Below are positions 15,526-24,177 of a DNA stretch of 64,000 nt, piece by piece. This stretch comes from an uncultured Campylobacter sp. (GTDB lineage: Bacteria; Campylobacterota; Campylobacteria; Campylobacterales; Campylobacteraceae). The notes below the pieces were generated by a model that saw only the letters and a program-made list of their open reading frames with translations, was not told the origin of the DNA and did not search any database. Position 1 is the first letter of the stretch. Each line of letters starts with the position of its first letter. The translations under genes were made by a program, and so were the position numbers. The stretch lies in the NCBI RefSeq assembly GCF_938002845.1, contig NZ_CALKZP010000015.1:1-64000 (forward strand), given 5' to 3'.

Positions 15526-18372
15526 TTAGCCCCGTTTATTTTTCCTCGTGCTTTTCATCGCCGCTAGCTCCTGCGCCAAAAATTCCCCCGTGTAGCTACC
15601 TGTCTTTTTAAAATCCTTCGCAAGCTTTTCTGGGGTGCCGCAAGCGACGATCTGTCCGCCACCCTCGCCGCCTTCGGGCCCCATGTCGATGATGTAATCG
15701 CAGTTTTTGATGACGTCCAGATTGTGCTCGATCACAAAGACGGAATTTCCCAGATCGACCAGATGATGCAGCACCGCTACCAAGCGATCTACGTCTGCAA
15801 AATGAAGCCCCGTCGTCGGCTCGTCCAGGATATACAGCGTGTTGCCCGTGTCGGTGCGGCTTAGCTCCTTGGCGAGCTTGACGCGCTGTGCCTCACCGCC
15901 GCTAAGCGTCGTGGCGGGTTGGCCTAGCGAAACGTAGCCGAGCCCGACGTCCGCGAGCGTCTTTAGCTTTTGATAAATTTTGGGCACGGCTTTGAAAAAC
16001 TCGAGCGCCTCGTCGATACTCATCGCCAAAACGTCGGCTATGCTTTTGTTTTTGTATAAAATTTCAAGCGTCTGCGCGTTGTATCTCGTGCCGTGGCACA
16101 CGTCGCAAACGACGCTGATATCGGGCAGGAAGTGCATCTCGATCGTGATTTCACCCTCGCCCGCGCATTTTTCGCAGCGCCCGCCCTTGACGTTGAAGCT
16201 GAAGCGGCCGATCTTGTATCCGCGCAGCTGCGCTTCCTTCGTCGCGGCAAAAAGCGCGCGGATCTCATCCATCACCCCCGTGTAGGTCGCGGGATTGCTG
16301 CGCGGGGTGCGTCCGATCGGGGTTTGATCCAGATAGATCACTTTATCCAGGCTCTCAAGCCCGGAAATTTTAGCGCCCTTTACCGCGTGCACCTTTTTGG
16401 CGCGATTTAGCTCCTCAAGCGCGGTAGGCAGTATGGTTTGCAGCACCAAGGAGCTCTTGCCGCTGCCGCTAACGCCCGTGATGCCGACTAAATTTCGCAG
16501 CGGAAATTTTGCGCAAAGGCCGTGAATGTTATTGATATTTACGTTTTTGATACTTAGCCAAAGCTCCTGCTTACGGTGCTTTTGGTAGTTTATCTCCTTT
16601 TGGTTGTTCAGATACAGCGCGGTTTGCGTATTGCTTTTAAGCAGATGCGCGACGTCTCCTGCGAATACGACCTCGCCGCCTAGATTACCCGCCCCAGGGC
16701 CGATATCCACGACGAAGTCCGCCGCCTCGATCGTCTTTTTATCGTGCTCGACGACGATTACGGAATTTCCCTTTTCCTGTAAGTTTCGCAGTGTCTTGAT
16801 GAGCTTTTGCGTATCGCGCTCGTGAAGCCCGATGCTAGGCTCGTCGAGCACATACATCACGCCGCTAAGACCCGAACCGATCTGGCTTGCGATACGGATA
16901 CGCTGCGCCTCGCCGCCGCTGATGGTACGCGCATCGCGCCCCAGCGTGAGGTATCCAAGCCCCACATCCTTTAAGAAAAACAGCCGCTCGTTGATCTCTT
17001 TTAGGATTGGCGCAGCGATCTGCGCGTCCTTTTCGCTTAAATTTGAAAACCGCTTCTCGTCGCTGAAAAATTTCACGCAGTCTGAGATACTCATATTTAT
17101 CACGTCGCCGATGCCCTTATCTGCGACCTTTACGGCTAGGCTTTCGGGGCGCAAGCGCAGTCCGCCGCAGTCGGGGCAAATTTTTTCGCTCATATAATCG
17201 TCCAGATCGCTTTCGTTTTTGAGCAGATCGTAGGCATATTTGATCGCGCCCTCAAATTTACGCACGAGTTTATGTTTTTTCCAGTAAAAATCGATCTCTT
17301 TGACGCTGCCGTAGAGGATCAGCTTTTTTTGCTCCTCGTTTAAGCTTGCATACGGGATTTTGACGTTTATGCCGTTTGCTTCGCAAAATCCGAGTAAAAA
17401 TTTATAGTAATAGCTCTTGTTAAAGCCCGACATCACTTTAATCGCGCCGCCCTCGATCGAGGCGTTTTCGTTGATGATCTTGCTCAGATCGAGGCTAAAT
17501 TTTATCCCTAGCCCGTCGCAGCTCTCGCACGCACCCTTTGGAGAGTTGAAGCTAAAGGCGAGCGGCTCGAGCGGCTTGAATGAAATTTTACAATCAAAGC
17601 ACGCCATATGCTCGCTGTAGTGGATCAGGCTCTGCGCGAGCCCAAGCTCGGCGGCATTTGCGATCTCCACCTCAAGCTCGCCGAAGCTGAGCTTGAGCGC
17701 CTTTTCGACGTCGCTTGCGATGCGGATGGAATTTTCCTCGTCGATGGTCGTGCGGTCGATGATGACTTTGATCGAGTGCTTTTTCGTCTTGCTCAGCTCG
17801 ATCTCTTCATCAAGGCGCACTAGCACGCCGTCGATCTGAGCGCGCACGTAGCCCTGCTCGCGCAAGCTTTGCAACATATCGGCGAAGCTGCCCTTTTTCT
17901 CGCGCACCAAGGGCGCTCCCAAGATCACCTTTGCGCCGCGCGGCAGCTTCATAATCTCGGCGATGATGTCGCTGGAGCTCATCTTTGAGATCGGCTTGCC
18001 GCATTTGTGGCAGTGCTGCACCCCCACGCGCGCATAAAGCAGCCTCAGATAGTCGTAAATTTCGGTAATCGTGCCCACCGTCGAGCGCGGGTTTTTCGAC
18101 GTCGTTTTTTGATCGATCGCGATCGCAGGCGTCAGACCGTCGATCTTATCGACGTCGGGCTTGCCTACGCGGTCTAAAAATTGCCTCGCGTAGCTGCTTA
18201 GGCTCTCGACGTATCTGCGCTGTCCCTCGGCATATAGCGTATCAAACGCCAGCGTGCTCTTGCCGCTGCCGCTAAGACCGGTAAAAACGACGAGTTTGTC
18301 CTTTGGAATTTGTAAATTTATATTTTTCAGATTGTGCTCGCGTGCGCCCGTGATGGTGATAAGATCATTCAT
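15526..18372 (-). CDS. uvrA: Excinuclease ABC subunit A (UvrA)
   Basis: 948 residues from the ATG at 18372 (MNDLITITGAREHNLKN); the frame is open 42 bases further but the added residues are not family-like. Two ABC ATPase modules are present, with Walker A GLSGSGKST (about residue 33) and GVSGSGKSS (about 630), signature motifs SGGEAQR twice, and zinc-finger cysteines (CHKCGKP; CFDCK..CESC; CEKCAGEGE..CDVCHG). UvrA finds bulky DNA lesions and loads UvrB in nucleotide excision repair. A TATAAT on the minus strand sits 31 bases upstream. Confidence 0.96.
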   Translation of the reverse strand: MNDLITITGAREHNLKNINLQIPKDKLVVFTGLSGSGKSTLAFDTLYAEGQRRYVESLSSYARQFLDRVGKPDVDKIDGLTPAIAIDQKTTSKNPRSTVGTITEIYDYLRLLYARVGVQHCHKCGKPISKMSSSDIIAEIMKLPRGAKVILGAPLVREKKGSFADMLQSLREQGYVRAQIDGVLVRLDEEIELSKTKKHSIKVIIDRTTIDEENSIRIASDVEKALKLSFGELEVEIANAAELGLAQSLIHYSEHMACFDCKISFKPLEPLAFSFNSPKGACESCDGLGIKFSLDLSKIINENASIEGGAIKVMSGFNKSYYYKFLLGFCEANGINVKIPYASLNEEQKKLILYGSVKEIDFYWKKHKLVRKFEGAIKYAYDLLKNESDLDDYMSEKICPDCGGLRLRPESLAVKVADKGIGDVINMSISDCVKFFSDEKRFSNLSEKDAQIAAPILKEINERLFFLKDVGLGYLTLGRDARTISGGEAQRIRIASQIGSGLSGVMYVLDEPSIGLHERDTQKLIKTLRNLQEKGNSVIVVEHDKKTIEAADFVVDIGPGAGNLGGEVVFAGDVAHLLKSNTQTALYLNNQKEINYQKHRKQELWLSIKNVNINNIHGLCAKFPLRNLVGITGVSGSGKSSLVLQTILPTALEELNRAKKVHAVKGAKISGLESLDKVIYLDQTPIGRTPRSNPATYTGVMDEIRALFAATKEAQLRGYKIGRFSFNVKGGRCEKCAGEGEITIEMHFLPDISVVCDVCHGTRYNAQTLEILYKNKSIADVLAMSIDEALEFFKAVPKIYQKLKTLADVGLGYVSLGQPATTLSGGEAQRVKLAKELSRTDTGNTLYILDEPTTGLHFADVDRLVAVLHHLVDLGNSVFVIEHNLDVIKNCDYIIDMGPEGGEGGGQIVACGTPEKLAKDFKKTGSYTGEFLAQELAAMKSTRKNKRG

Positions 18373-18402
18373 TTTCGCCCTTTTGTGCCAAATTAATCTT
18401 AT

Positions 18403-18408
18403 ATTATA
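18403..18408 (-). promoter_or_regulatory. Predicted -10 box for uvrA
   Basis: The minus strand reads TATAAT 31 bases before the uvrA ATG. It lies in the 75-base divergent region shared with the nucleoside phosphorylase-like gene. Confidence 0.45.
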
Positions 18409-18447
18409 GCTCAAATTGTTAAAATTGCGCTTTTGGAAGGGGCGGCG

Positions 18448-19635
18448 ATGATACTAATCTGCACGGCTTTGCGCTGCGAAGCCCAAGCGATAATCGAGAG
18501 TTTTAAACTTACGCGCAATGGCGATCTGTTCGCAGGCGAGCAGATGCTTCTATACATCTGCGGCGTGAGGTTTGGGGCTAAATTTAAAGTGGGTGCTGCA
18601 GGCGGCATAGAAATAGGATTTAAGAGCGAACCCGGCGCGGAATTTATTTGCCGTGCCGATACAGACGCAGAATTCGGGCGCGAGCTTCGCGCGGACACGG
18701 ATGCGAAATTTGGACGCGAGGATCGACGCGGTGCGGACGCGAAATTTAAGCATTCTTCGGATACGGGCGCGCTCTGCGACGGCGATGCAGAGACCGGCTC
18801 CGCGCAAAATGCGACTGAAAATTTTGAAATTTTAAATTTTAACTCTGCGCAAAATTCAGAGCGCTTCGGTGAAATTTTACTTTCGCGGCGCGTGGACTTT
18901 GCGCTAAACATAGGCGTCTGCGGCTGCGCGGATAAAGGCGTGCAAATCGGCGAGGCCTTTTACTTTGACGGTACGGCAGCGCAGGAATTTTACGGCGAGG
19001 ACGGATCGAAATTTTATAGCTCGCAGGTTGGGGAACACAGCACGCAGGCTCCGAAATTTCAAAAAGTTTGCGAGCGTGAATTTTGCGGCGCGAGTTTAGA
19101 CGGTAAGCTGCGGGCAAATTTAATCTGCGTGAGCGAGCCTAAAATTTTAAACGCAGCGCAGCGGACCCGTGGGGCAAGTGTCGCAGCAATCGAGGCATGC
19201 GGCGAGATAAACGCACAAGCCCCAACGCAAGATACGAACGGCGCAGCAGATACAAAAAATTTCACGCGCGACGCGACGCGAGCTGCAATACAAAGCGCGA
19301 CGCAGGTCGAGGCGCAAAATTTAGCGAGCATAAAACCCTCACAAATCGCGGTAGGTGAGTGTAGCGCTGCGACGAATACCGCAGCGCGCGCAATACAAAA
19401 TACGCCGTGTACGGCAAAAGACGCCACCTGCGGGCGCGTAAATCACTGCGTTACGCTTTATGATATGGAGAGCGTGTTTTTTGTGAACGCTTGCGAGCGC
19501 GCGGGTGTGCCGTGGGCGATGATGAAGATCGTAAGCGATCATCTGCGCGGCGAGCGGCTTAGCAAAAGCTTCGTCTATGAGCTCGTAAAGGCGCGCCTGC
19601 CGCAAATCCGCGCCGCGATAAAGAGCGAAATTTAA
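18448..19635 (+). CDS. Nucleoside phosphorylase-superfamily protein inflated by low-complexity insertions
   Basis: 395 residues from the ATG at 18448, eight bases behind SD GGAAGGGG; a TTG at 18433 is the alternative. Phosphorylase-like blocks are spread out: MILICTALRCEAQAI at the start, RVDFALNIGVCGCADKGV in the middle, and LYDMESVFFVNACERAGVPW with IVSDHL near the end (the Met-Glu-Ser of ribose binding and the catalytic-Asp loop). Between them lie long Ala/Thr/Asp/Gln-rich stretches (about residues 55-135 and 245-335), the first holding a 36-base tandem repeat. Normal members have 180-250 residues. Possible roles are MTA/SAH nucleosidase or futalosine hydrolase, not decided. Confidence 0.7.
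   Translation: MILICTALRCEAQAIIESFKLTRNGDLFAGEQMLLYICGVRFGAKFKVGAAGGIEIGFKSEPGAEFICRADTDAEFGRELRADTDAKFGREDRRGADAKFKHSSDTGALCDGDAETGSAQNATENFEILNFNSAQNSERFGEILLSRRVDFALNIGVCGCADKGVQIGEAFYFDGTAAQEFYGEDGSKFYSSQVGEHSTQAPKFQKVCEREFCGASLDGKLRANLICVSEPKILNAAQRTRGASVAAIEACGEINAQAPTQDTNGAADTKNFTRDATRAAIQSATQVEAQNLASIKPSQIAVGECSAATNTAARAIQNTPCTAKDATCGRVNHCVTLYDMESVFFVNACERAGVPWAMMKIVSDHLRGERLSKSFVYELVKARLPQIRAAIKSEI
18652..18759 (+). repeat. 36-base in-frame tandem repeat, three units
   Basis: Units begin at 18652, 18688 and 18724 and translate roughly as RADTDAEFGREL, RADTDAKFGRED and RRGADAKFKHSS. Each unit contains one RAATTY hexamer in the same place (GAATTC, AAATTT, AAATTT). The period is a multiple of three, so expansion would keep the frame. 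Confidence 0.8.
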
Positions 19636-19740
19636 CTATGGATGCGTACGCAAAAAAACCGAGCCGAGAGATAAAATTTTGGCTTCATATGCCGAATACG
19701 ACGCGGAATTAGAAAGTATTGCATAGTTACAGGAGAAACG

Positions 19741-20214
19741 ATGAAAATAAAAGGCTCTTATCTATGTTTCGCCCTCTTGGCGTGCGCGTGCATCGCGGCT
19801 TGCGCGTATGCCGTGGCAGATATGTTCGCGGATCCGCCCTTGTTGGTCTTTTTAGCTCTTTTGCTAGTATTTTTCTGTATCGGGCTATGGCTAAAAGACG
19901 CTCTAATAGGCGCGCGCTACCTATTTTACTGCGTCTGCGTGCAACTGCTCTTTGCAGCGGCCATTTTCGCCGCCCTTAAATTCCCCGCCATGGCGCAGTT
20001 TGTGCGCAGTGCGGAGATAGGCATCGGCGGCATGCCGCTAGGTATCGCTCTGCTCGTGCTGCCCGCGTTTTTCTACGCCCTGCCGTATTACTACCGAACG
20101 GGCGTCAAAAAAATCCCGCAAAAGTTCACGCTCAGCGGAATTTTGATTCTAAACGTCGCTATTACGCTAGCTTACGCCTTCTATTTCGAGCGACTATTCT
20201 GCGGCGCGATCTGA
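19741..20214 (+). CDS. Hypothetical membrane protein
   Basis: 157 residues with four or five hydrophobic segments (about 7-27, 33-52, 58-78, 93-115, 130-150) and a short cytoplasmic KKIPQKFTLS loop. An SD (AGGAG) precedes the ATG. It has no motif I recognise. It lies between the nucleoside phosphorylase-like gene and the SPL-like gene, both rightward. Confidence 0.6.
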   Translation: MKIKGSYLCFALLACACIAACAYAVADMFADPPLLVFLALLLVFFCIGLWLKDALIGARYLFYCVCVQLLFAAAIFAALKFPAMAQFVRSAEIGIGGMPLGIALLVLPAFFYALPYYYRTGVKKIPQKFTLSGILILNVAITLAYAFYFERLFCGAI

Positions 20215-20253
20215 AATTTCAACGATTTTCAGTGACGGTGCGCGAAATTTAAG

Positions 20254-20259
20254 TATAAT
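20254..20259 (+). promoter_or_regulatory. Predicted -10 box for the SPL-like gene
   Basis: TATAAT lies 29 bases before the ATG at 20288, separating this gene's transcription from the membrane protein upstream. Confidence 0.45.
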
Positions 20260-20287
20260 TTGCAAAATTTAAACGAAGCGGAGCAAG

Positions 20288-21562
20288 ATGACGGAGGCGA
20301 AAAAGGAGCTGGGCGCGCATTTTGGCGTGAATCTGAGCGAGCGATCGAGCGCGTTTTTGGGCGCGCTATTTGAGAAATTTCACTTTTCATTTCAGCAACG
20401 AAAGCAGCTTGCGGAGTTTGCGAGCGATTTTGAGGCGTGGGACGAGACACCCGTTTATGAGCTGCTTGCAGACGGGCAGTGCGAGCTAAATTTTGATAAA
20501 GCCAAATTTAATAAAACAGGGAAAGTCCCAAACGGCGAGCAAATTTTTAATTTCGTGCGCGAAGCCTGGCTTGAGCTAAAGTCGCGCCCGCACTCGTACG
20601 CGAGCTTCAAAAGCGATTACGAGCCGAAAAAATTTGAAATTTCATCTTTTCGCGCAGATCGCATCGCTTTGGGGCGCTGTCCGGTGGCGAGCGAAAACAC
20701 GCGCTGCTGCAATCTGCTGACGCTTGATGCAGTCAATTCGTGCGGCTTTGACTGCTCCTATTGCGCGATCGGCTCCTTTTACAAGCACGGAAAAATCGGC
20801 TTTGACGAAAATTTCGCGGCAAATTTAGCGCGACTGCGGCTTGATCCCGCGCGCAGCTACCACATCGGCACGGGTCAGAGCTCCGACTCGCTTATGTGGG
20901 GCGATCGCTTCGGCATTTTAAGCGCACTAACGGACTTTGCGGCGCGGCATGAAAACGTGATTTTAGAGCTTAAAAGCAAGTCGAATAATATCCGGTTTTT
21001 CCTGCAGCGCGAGATCCCGCGCAACCTCATCATCACCTTTTCGCTAAATACGCCCGCGATCATTGCGAACGAGGAACATCTAAGCGCGAATCTGGATGCG
21101 CGGCTGGCGGCAGCCGAAGCGCTCGCGGCGCGCGGCATTTTGGTGGGCTTTCACCTCCACCCGATGGTTTGGTACGAGGGGTGGCGGAGTGATTACGGCG
21201 CGCTTTTTGAGCGGCTGCTGCGCCGCTTCGATCCAAGCGGCGTCGCGATGGTCTCGCTCGGCACGCTTACCTTCATTAAGCCCGTCGTAAAAAAACTGCG
21301 CTCACGCGGGCTGCGGAGCAAAATTCTGCAGATGCCCCTTACGGACGCGAACGGCAAGCTGTCTTATCCGCCGCAGATCAAGCGCGAGCTTTTTAAATTT
21401 GCCGCGGACGCGCTTTCGCCGTGGCGCGAGCGGGTGTTTTTCTACCTCTGCATGGAGGATACGAGCCTGTGGCGCGAGGTTTTGGGCTGCGAGTACGAAA
21501 GCAATGACGCCTTTGAGGAGGCGATGAAGGCGGCGTATTTCGCAAAGATACGGCAGCGCTAG
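20288..21562 (+). CDS. Spore photoproduct lyase-like radical SAM protein
   Basis: 424 residues. The radical SAM cluster motif SCGFDCSYC (CX3CX2C) lies near residue 155, followed by IGTGQSSDSLMWGD (SAM-binding GTGE-like turn), ELKSKSNNI, FSLNTP and GFHLHPMVWYEGW, all matching the SplB-like family. Real SplB repairs UV spore photoproduct in endospores; Campylobacter makes no spores, so this branch must do something else, possibly repair or modification of another substrate. The enzyme is predicted cytosolic. It lies a few kb from uvrA, an intriguing but weak repair link. Confidence 0.85.
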   Translation: MTEAKKELGAHFGVNLSERSSAFLGALFEKFHFSFQQRKQLAEFASDFEAWDETPVYELLADGQCELNFDKAKFNKTGKVPNGEQIFNFVREAWLELKSRPHSYASFKSDYEPKKFEISSFRADRIALGRCPVASENTRCCNLLTLDAVNSCGFDCSYCAIGSFYKHGKIGFDENFAANLARLRLDPARSYHIGTGQSSDSLMWGDRFGILSALTDFAARHENVILELKSKSNNIRFFLQREIPRNLIITFSLNTPAIIANEEHLSANLDARLAAAEALAARGILVGFHLHPMVWYEGWRSDYGALFERLLRRFDPSGVAMVSLGTLTFIKPVVKKLRSRGLRSKILQMPLTDANGKLSYPPQIKRELFKFAADALSPWRERVFFYLCMEDTSLWREVLGCEYESNDAFEEAMKAAYFAKIRQR

Positions 21563-21904
21563 ATGCGCTGTTTGCCGCAGACGTCGCAGTCCGTATCAGC
21601 TCGCATGCGGCGCCGAAAATATAGAGCACGAAATTTGCGGCGGACACTGTGAGCGGTTAAAATTTAGCGCCACACCCGGCTTTATGAAATGAAATTTTAT
21701 AAATCGTGTGGGGCGGATACGGCGAGCGGCGATGAAATTTTGCAAAGCGGCGGCGCGGCAAAACGCCCGCGGGCTAAATTTAAAATTTTACCCGGCAAAG
21801 TCGCGGCGCGGTTTAAATAATCCGCGTAAATTTAGCGCAGCGAAATTTACATGACGCGCGAAATTTAACGCGCCGAAGCGGCATTAAAATTTAAAGGAGA
21901 AAAG
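21563..21904. other. Intergenic region, RAATTY-rich
   Basis: 342 bases with no supportable gene. It holds about nine RAATTY hexamers and ends in a good SD (AAGGAG) for the SDR gene. No promoter hexamer of good quality was found by eye. Confidence 0.4.
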
Positions 21905-22573
21905 ATGAAAGCATTGGTCACGGGCGCAAGCGGCGGTATCGGCAGCGCGGTTGCGGAGCTTCTGCGACAAAACGGCTATGAAATTTTAACGCTAAGCTCA
22001 CGCTTCGAGGATACGGACGCGCTAGCGAAGGAGTGCCGCGCGCTGGCTGCGGTGCAAGGTATTGACGCGCTGATTTTATGCGCGGGTACGGCGAAATTTG
22101 CGCCGCTTGAAGCGATGAGCGAGGACGAAATTTTAAAAATTTTAAACGTAAATCTTGCCGCAAACATCATCATCGCGCGCGCGTTTTTGCCGAATTTAAA
22201 GCGCAACCGCGCCCATATCATCGGCATTAGCTCGATCGAGGCGCTGCGAGCGAGCCGCTTTAGCGCGGTTTATAGCGCGAGCAAGGCGGGGCTGCGGGCG
22301 TTTCTGCTCTGCCTTTTCGAGGAGGCGCGCAAGCAGATCAGAGTAAGCTGCATCAACCCGGACATCACCAAAACGCCGTTTTACGAGGATTTGAGCTTCG
22401 AGCCCGCAGATGATGAGGCTAGCTTCGTGGATGCGGGGGAGATCGCAAATTTTACGCTGCAAATTCTGCGCACTAAGTCCAATGTAAGCGAATTTACGAT
22501 CCGCCCGCAGATCGTAAATCTGCGGAAAAAATCAAAATTTAATCGCAAAGGAAGCGAGCTTGAAAATCGGTAA
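21905..22573 (+). CDS. Short-chain dehydrogenase/reductase (SDR)
   Basis: 222 residues. A Rossmann fold with the NAD(P)-binding TGASGGIG at residue 7, the strand LILCAGTAKF (NAG replaced by CAG), the catalytic Ser in GISSIEA, and YSASKAG with Tyr and Lys (about residue 124). The C-terminal segment INPDITKTPFYEDL is typical of classical SDRs. The substrate is unknown. Its last bases overlap the first of three tandem sequon-bearing genes, so it heads that operon. Confidence 0.85.
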   Translation: MKALVTGASGGIGSAVAELLRQNGYEILTLSSRFEDTDALAKECRALAAVQGIDALILCAGTAKFAPLEAMSEDEILKILNVNLAANIIIARAFLPNLKRNRAHIIGISSIEALRASRFSAVYSASKAGLRAFLLCLFEEARKQIRVSCINPDITKTPFYEDLSFEPADDEASFVDAGEIANFTLQILRTKSNVSEFTIRPQIVNLRKKSKFNRKGSELENR

Positions 22574-23045
22574 AAGTCATGTTTTTGTGTTAGTTTTGGC
22601 GCTTATTATTATTTATGCCGCGTTTGTAAGCGGTAGCGGCGGGTATTGCAGCGCGAGAGAATTTTTTTCAGGCAGGCACGACGAAGAGGATGACGCCTGC
22701 ATCGCTAAGCTGATAAAACGAGCGGACGACGGAAATAGTTTTGCAGAAAATAGGCTTAGATACCCAACTATGGAATATATCAAGCGAGTGTGCGAAAAGG
22801 GAGTGGAAAGCTTAGGCGAGCGAGAAAGATTTTATTTCGAGCGTTATAGTAAAGATCGTTGTAGCGCTTGGAGCTTTAAAACGCCCAAATCAAAGGGCGG
22901 CGAAGCAAATACTACGAGCGGCGATACGAACGCAACGGACGACGAGGGAAATTTAACGCGCGAGGGTGCGAATACGATCCGTAATGAAGCAGGCGCGATC
23001 AAACGCGATGTAAATTCTACGGGAGAGTCAAATGCCGGGCAATAA
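22560..23045 (+). CDS. Membrane-anchored secreted protein with N-glycosylation sequon tail, paralogue 1
   Basis: 161 residues from a TTG with SD AAAGGA, overlapping the SDR stop by 14 bases. One N-terminal membrane helix (about 8-26) leaves the rest outside. The folded part has four Cys (30, 47, 78, 101) at places kept in two downstream paralogues, with EEDDACIAKLIKRAD and YIKRVCEKGVESL. The disordered tail has four exact D/E-X-N-X-S/T sites: EANTT (N117), DTNAT (N124), EGNLT (N131), DVNST (N152). These fit the Campylobacter PglB acceptor motif. The function is unknown. Confidence 0.7.
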   Translation: MKIGKSHVFVLVLALIIIYAAFVSGSGGYCSAREFFSGRHDEEDDACIAKLIKRADDGNSFAENRLRYPTMEYIKRVCEKGVESLGERERFYFERYSKDRCSAWSFKTPKSKGGEANTTSGDTNATDDEGNLTREGANTIRNEAGAIKRDVNSTGESNAGQ

Positions 23046-23574
23046 AGCGAGCTTGAAAGCTAGTAAAAGTCAAATTTTTTTGTTAATCGTAGGGGTTGTT
23101 ATTCTGTGCGCCCTATATATAAACAGCAGTGGCGCGTATTGCAACATTTGGGAATCTTTTTTAAACAACAAGGGTGAAGAGGATGACGCCTGCATCGCTA
23201 GGCTAATAAAGCGCGCGGATGCCGGCGATGACCATGCAGTAAATCGACTAATGTATCCGAGCCAGGCATATATCAAGCGCACATGCGAAAAGGGGGTAGA
23301 AAACTTGAGCGAACGCGAGAGATATTATTTCCAAGGCTTTAGCGGGGATCGATGCGAGATTTGGGGCTTTAAAACGCCCAAATCAAAAGACGGCGAAGCA
23401 AATACGACAAGTAGCGGCGGTAATTTAGTGCGAGGTGATATGAACGCAACGGACGGCGAGGGAAATTTAACGCGCGCCGAGGCAAACAACGGCGAATCCG
23501 ACACTATGGGCAACAAGGCGAGCTCGATAAAGCGCGAAGGAAATTCTACGGAAGAGCAAAATGCTGGGCGATAA
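23032..23574 (+). CDS. Membrane-anchored secreted protein with N-glycosylation sequon tail, paralogue 2
   Basis: 180 residues, overlapping paralogue 1 by 14 bases. It has a slightly longer cytoplasmic start (MPGNKASLKASKS), one membrane helix (about 14-30) and the shared core with Cys37, 54, 85 and 108. The core is nearly the same as in paralogue 3. Tail sequons are EANTT (N124), DMNAT (N138), EGNLT (N145) and EGNST (N171). Two of the four Asn codons fall inside RAATTY hexamers, two do not. The stop is followed by a truncated ORF that begins the same way as the gene after paralogue 3. Confidence 0.7.
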   Translation: MPGNKASLKASKSQIFLLIVGVVILCALYINSSGAYCNIWESFLNNKGEEDDACIARLIKRADAGDDHAVNRLMYPSQAYIKRTCEKGVENLSERERYYFQGFSGDRCEIWGFKTPKSKDGEANTTSSGGNLVRGDMNATDGEGNLTRAEANNGESDTMGNKASSIKREGNSTEEQNAGR

Positions 23575-23626
23575 GATTAGCCTTGAGGACGATATCGTAA
23601 ATTTATGTCGTTGGTCAAATTTGTGA
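23561..23626 (+). pseudogene. Truncated copy of the start of the 24164 gene
   Basis: A 21-codon frame opens with ATGCTGGGCGAT, overlapping paralogue 2 by 14 bases exactly as the 24164 gene overlaps paralogue 3 with ATGCTGGGCGAT. It reads MLGDKISLEDD and then stops, where the other continues for 349 residues. It is probably a remnant left when the sequon gene and its downstream neighbour were duplicated together. Confidence 0.45.
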
Positions 23627-23661
23627 AAAAATGAGTTAAAATTTATTACTCAAGGAAAAAC

Positions 23662-24177
23662 ATGGTAAAAAAGAGATCTTTAGAAGTAAAAGGAAGCATA
23701 TCGATTGCCATAATCCTGCTTTGGGTTTATTTTTTGATTACGGCGCTGGGCGGTGATAGATACTGTGGCATATGGGATTATATCGCAAATAGTGAAGAGG
23801 ATGATGCCTGCATCGCTAAGCTGATAAAGCGCGCAGACGCGGGTAGTGAATTGGCGCTCAATCGGCTTAGATACCCTAGCAAGGCGTATATCAAGCGCGT
23901 ATGCGAAAGGGGAGTGGAAAACTTAAGCGAGCGAGAGAGATATTATTTCGAGCGTTTAGGTGTAGATCGTTGCGAAGCTCCAAATTTTAAAGGCGGCGAA
24001 ACAAATACGACAAGTAGCGGCGGTAATTTAGTGCGAGGTGATATGAACGCGACGGACGGCGAGAGAAATTTAACGCGCGCCGAGGCAAACAACGGCAAAT
24101 CTGACACTGTGGGCAGCAAGGCGGACATGACGAAGCGCGAAGGAAATTCTACGGAAGAGCAAAATGCTGGGCGATGA
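23662..24177 (+). CDS. Membrane-anchored secreted protein with N-glycosylation sequon tail, paralogue 3
   Basis: 171 residues with SD AAGGA. One membrane helix (about 11-30), the shared EEDDACIAKLIKRAD core with Cys35, 50, 81 and 104, and the YYFERLGVDRC block. The tail is shortened before the sequons (no KTPKSK) but otherwise nearly equals that of paralogue 2: ETNTT (N115), DMNAT (N129), ERNLT (N136), EGNST (N162). Tail identity above core identity suggests recent duplication or gene conversion. It overlaps the 24164 gene by 14 bases. Confidence 0.7.
   Translation: MVKKRSLEVKGSISIAIILLWVYFLITALGGDRYCGIWDYIANSEEDDACIAKLIKRADAGSELALNRLRYPSKAYIKRVCERGVENLSERERYYFERLGVDRCEAPNFKGGETNTTSSGGNLVRGDMNATDGERNLTRAEANNGKSDTVGSKADMTKREGNSTEEQNAGR

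Noticed and set aside
18411..18911. 166-codon ORF antisense to the nucleoside phosphorylase-like gene
   Set aside because: Reads as Ser/Arg/Pro-rich shadow of the real gene, which has a strong SD and family motifs.
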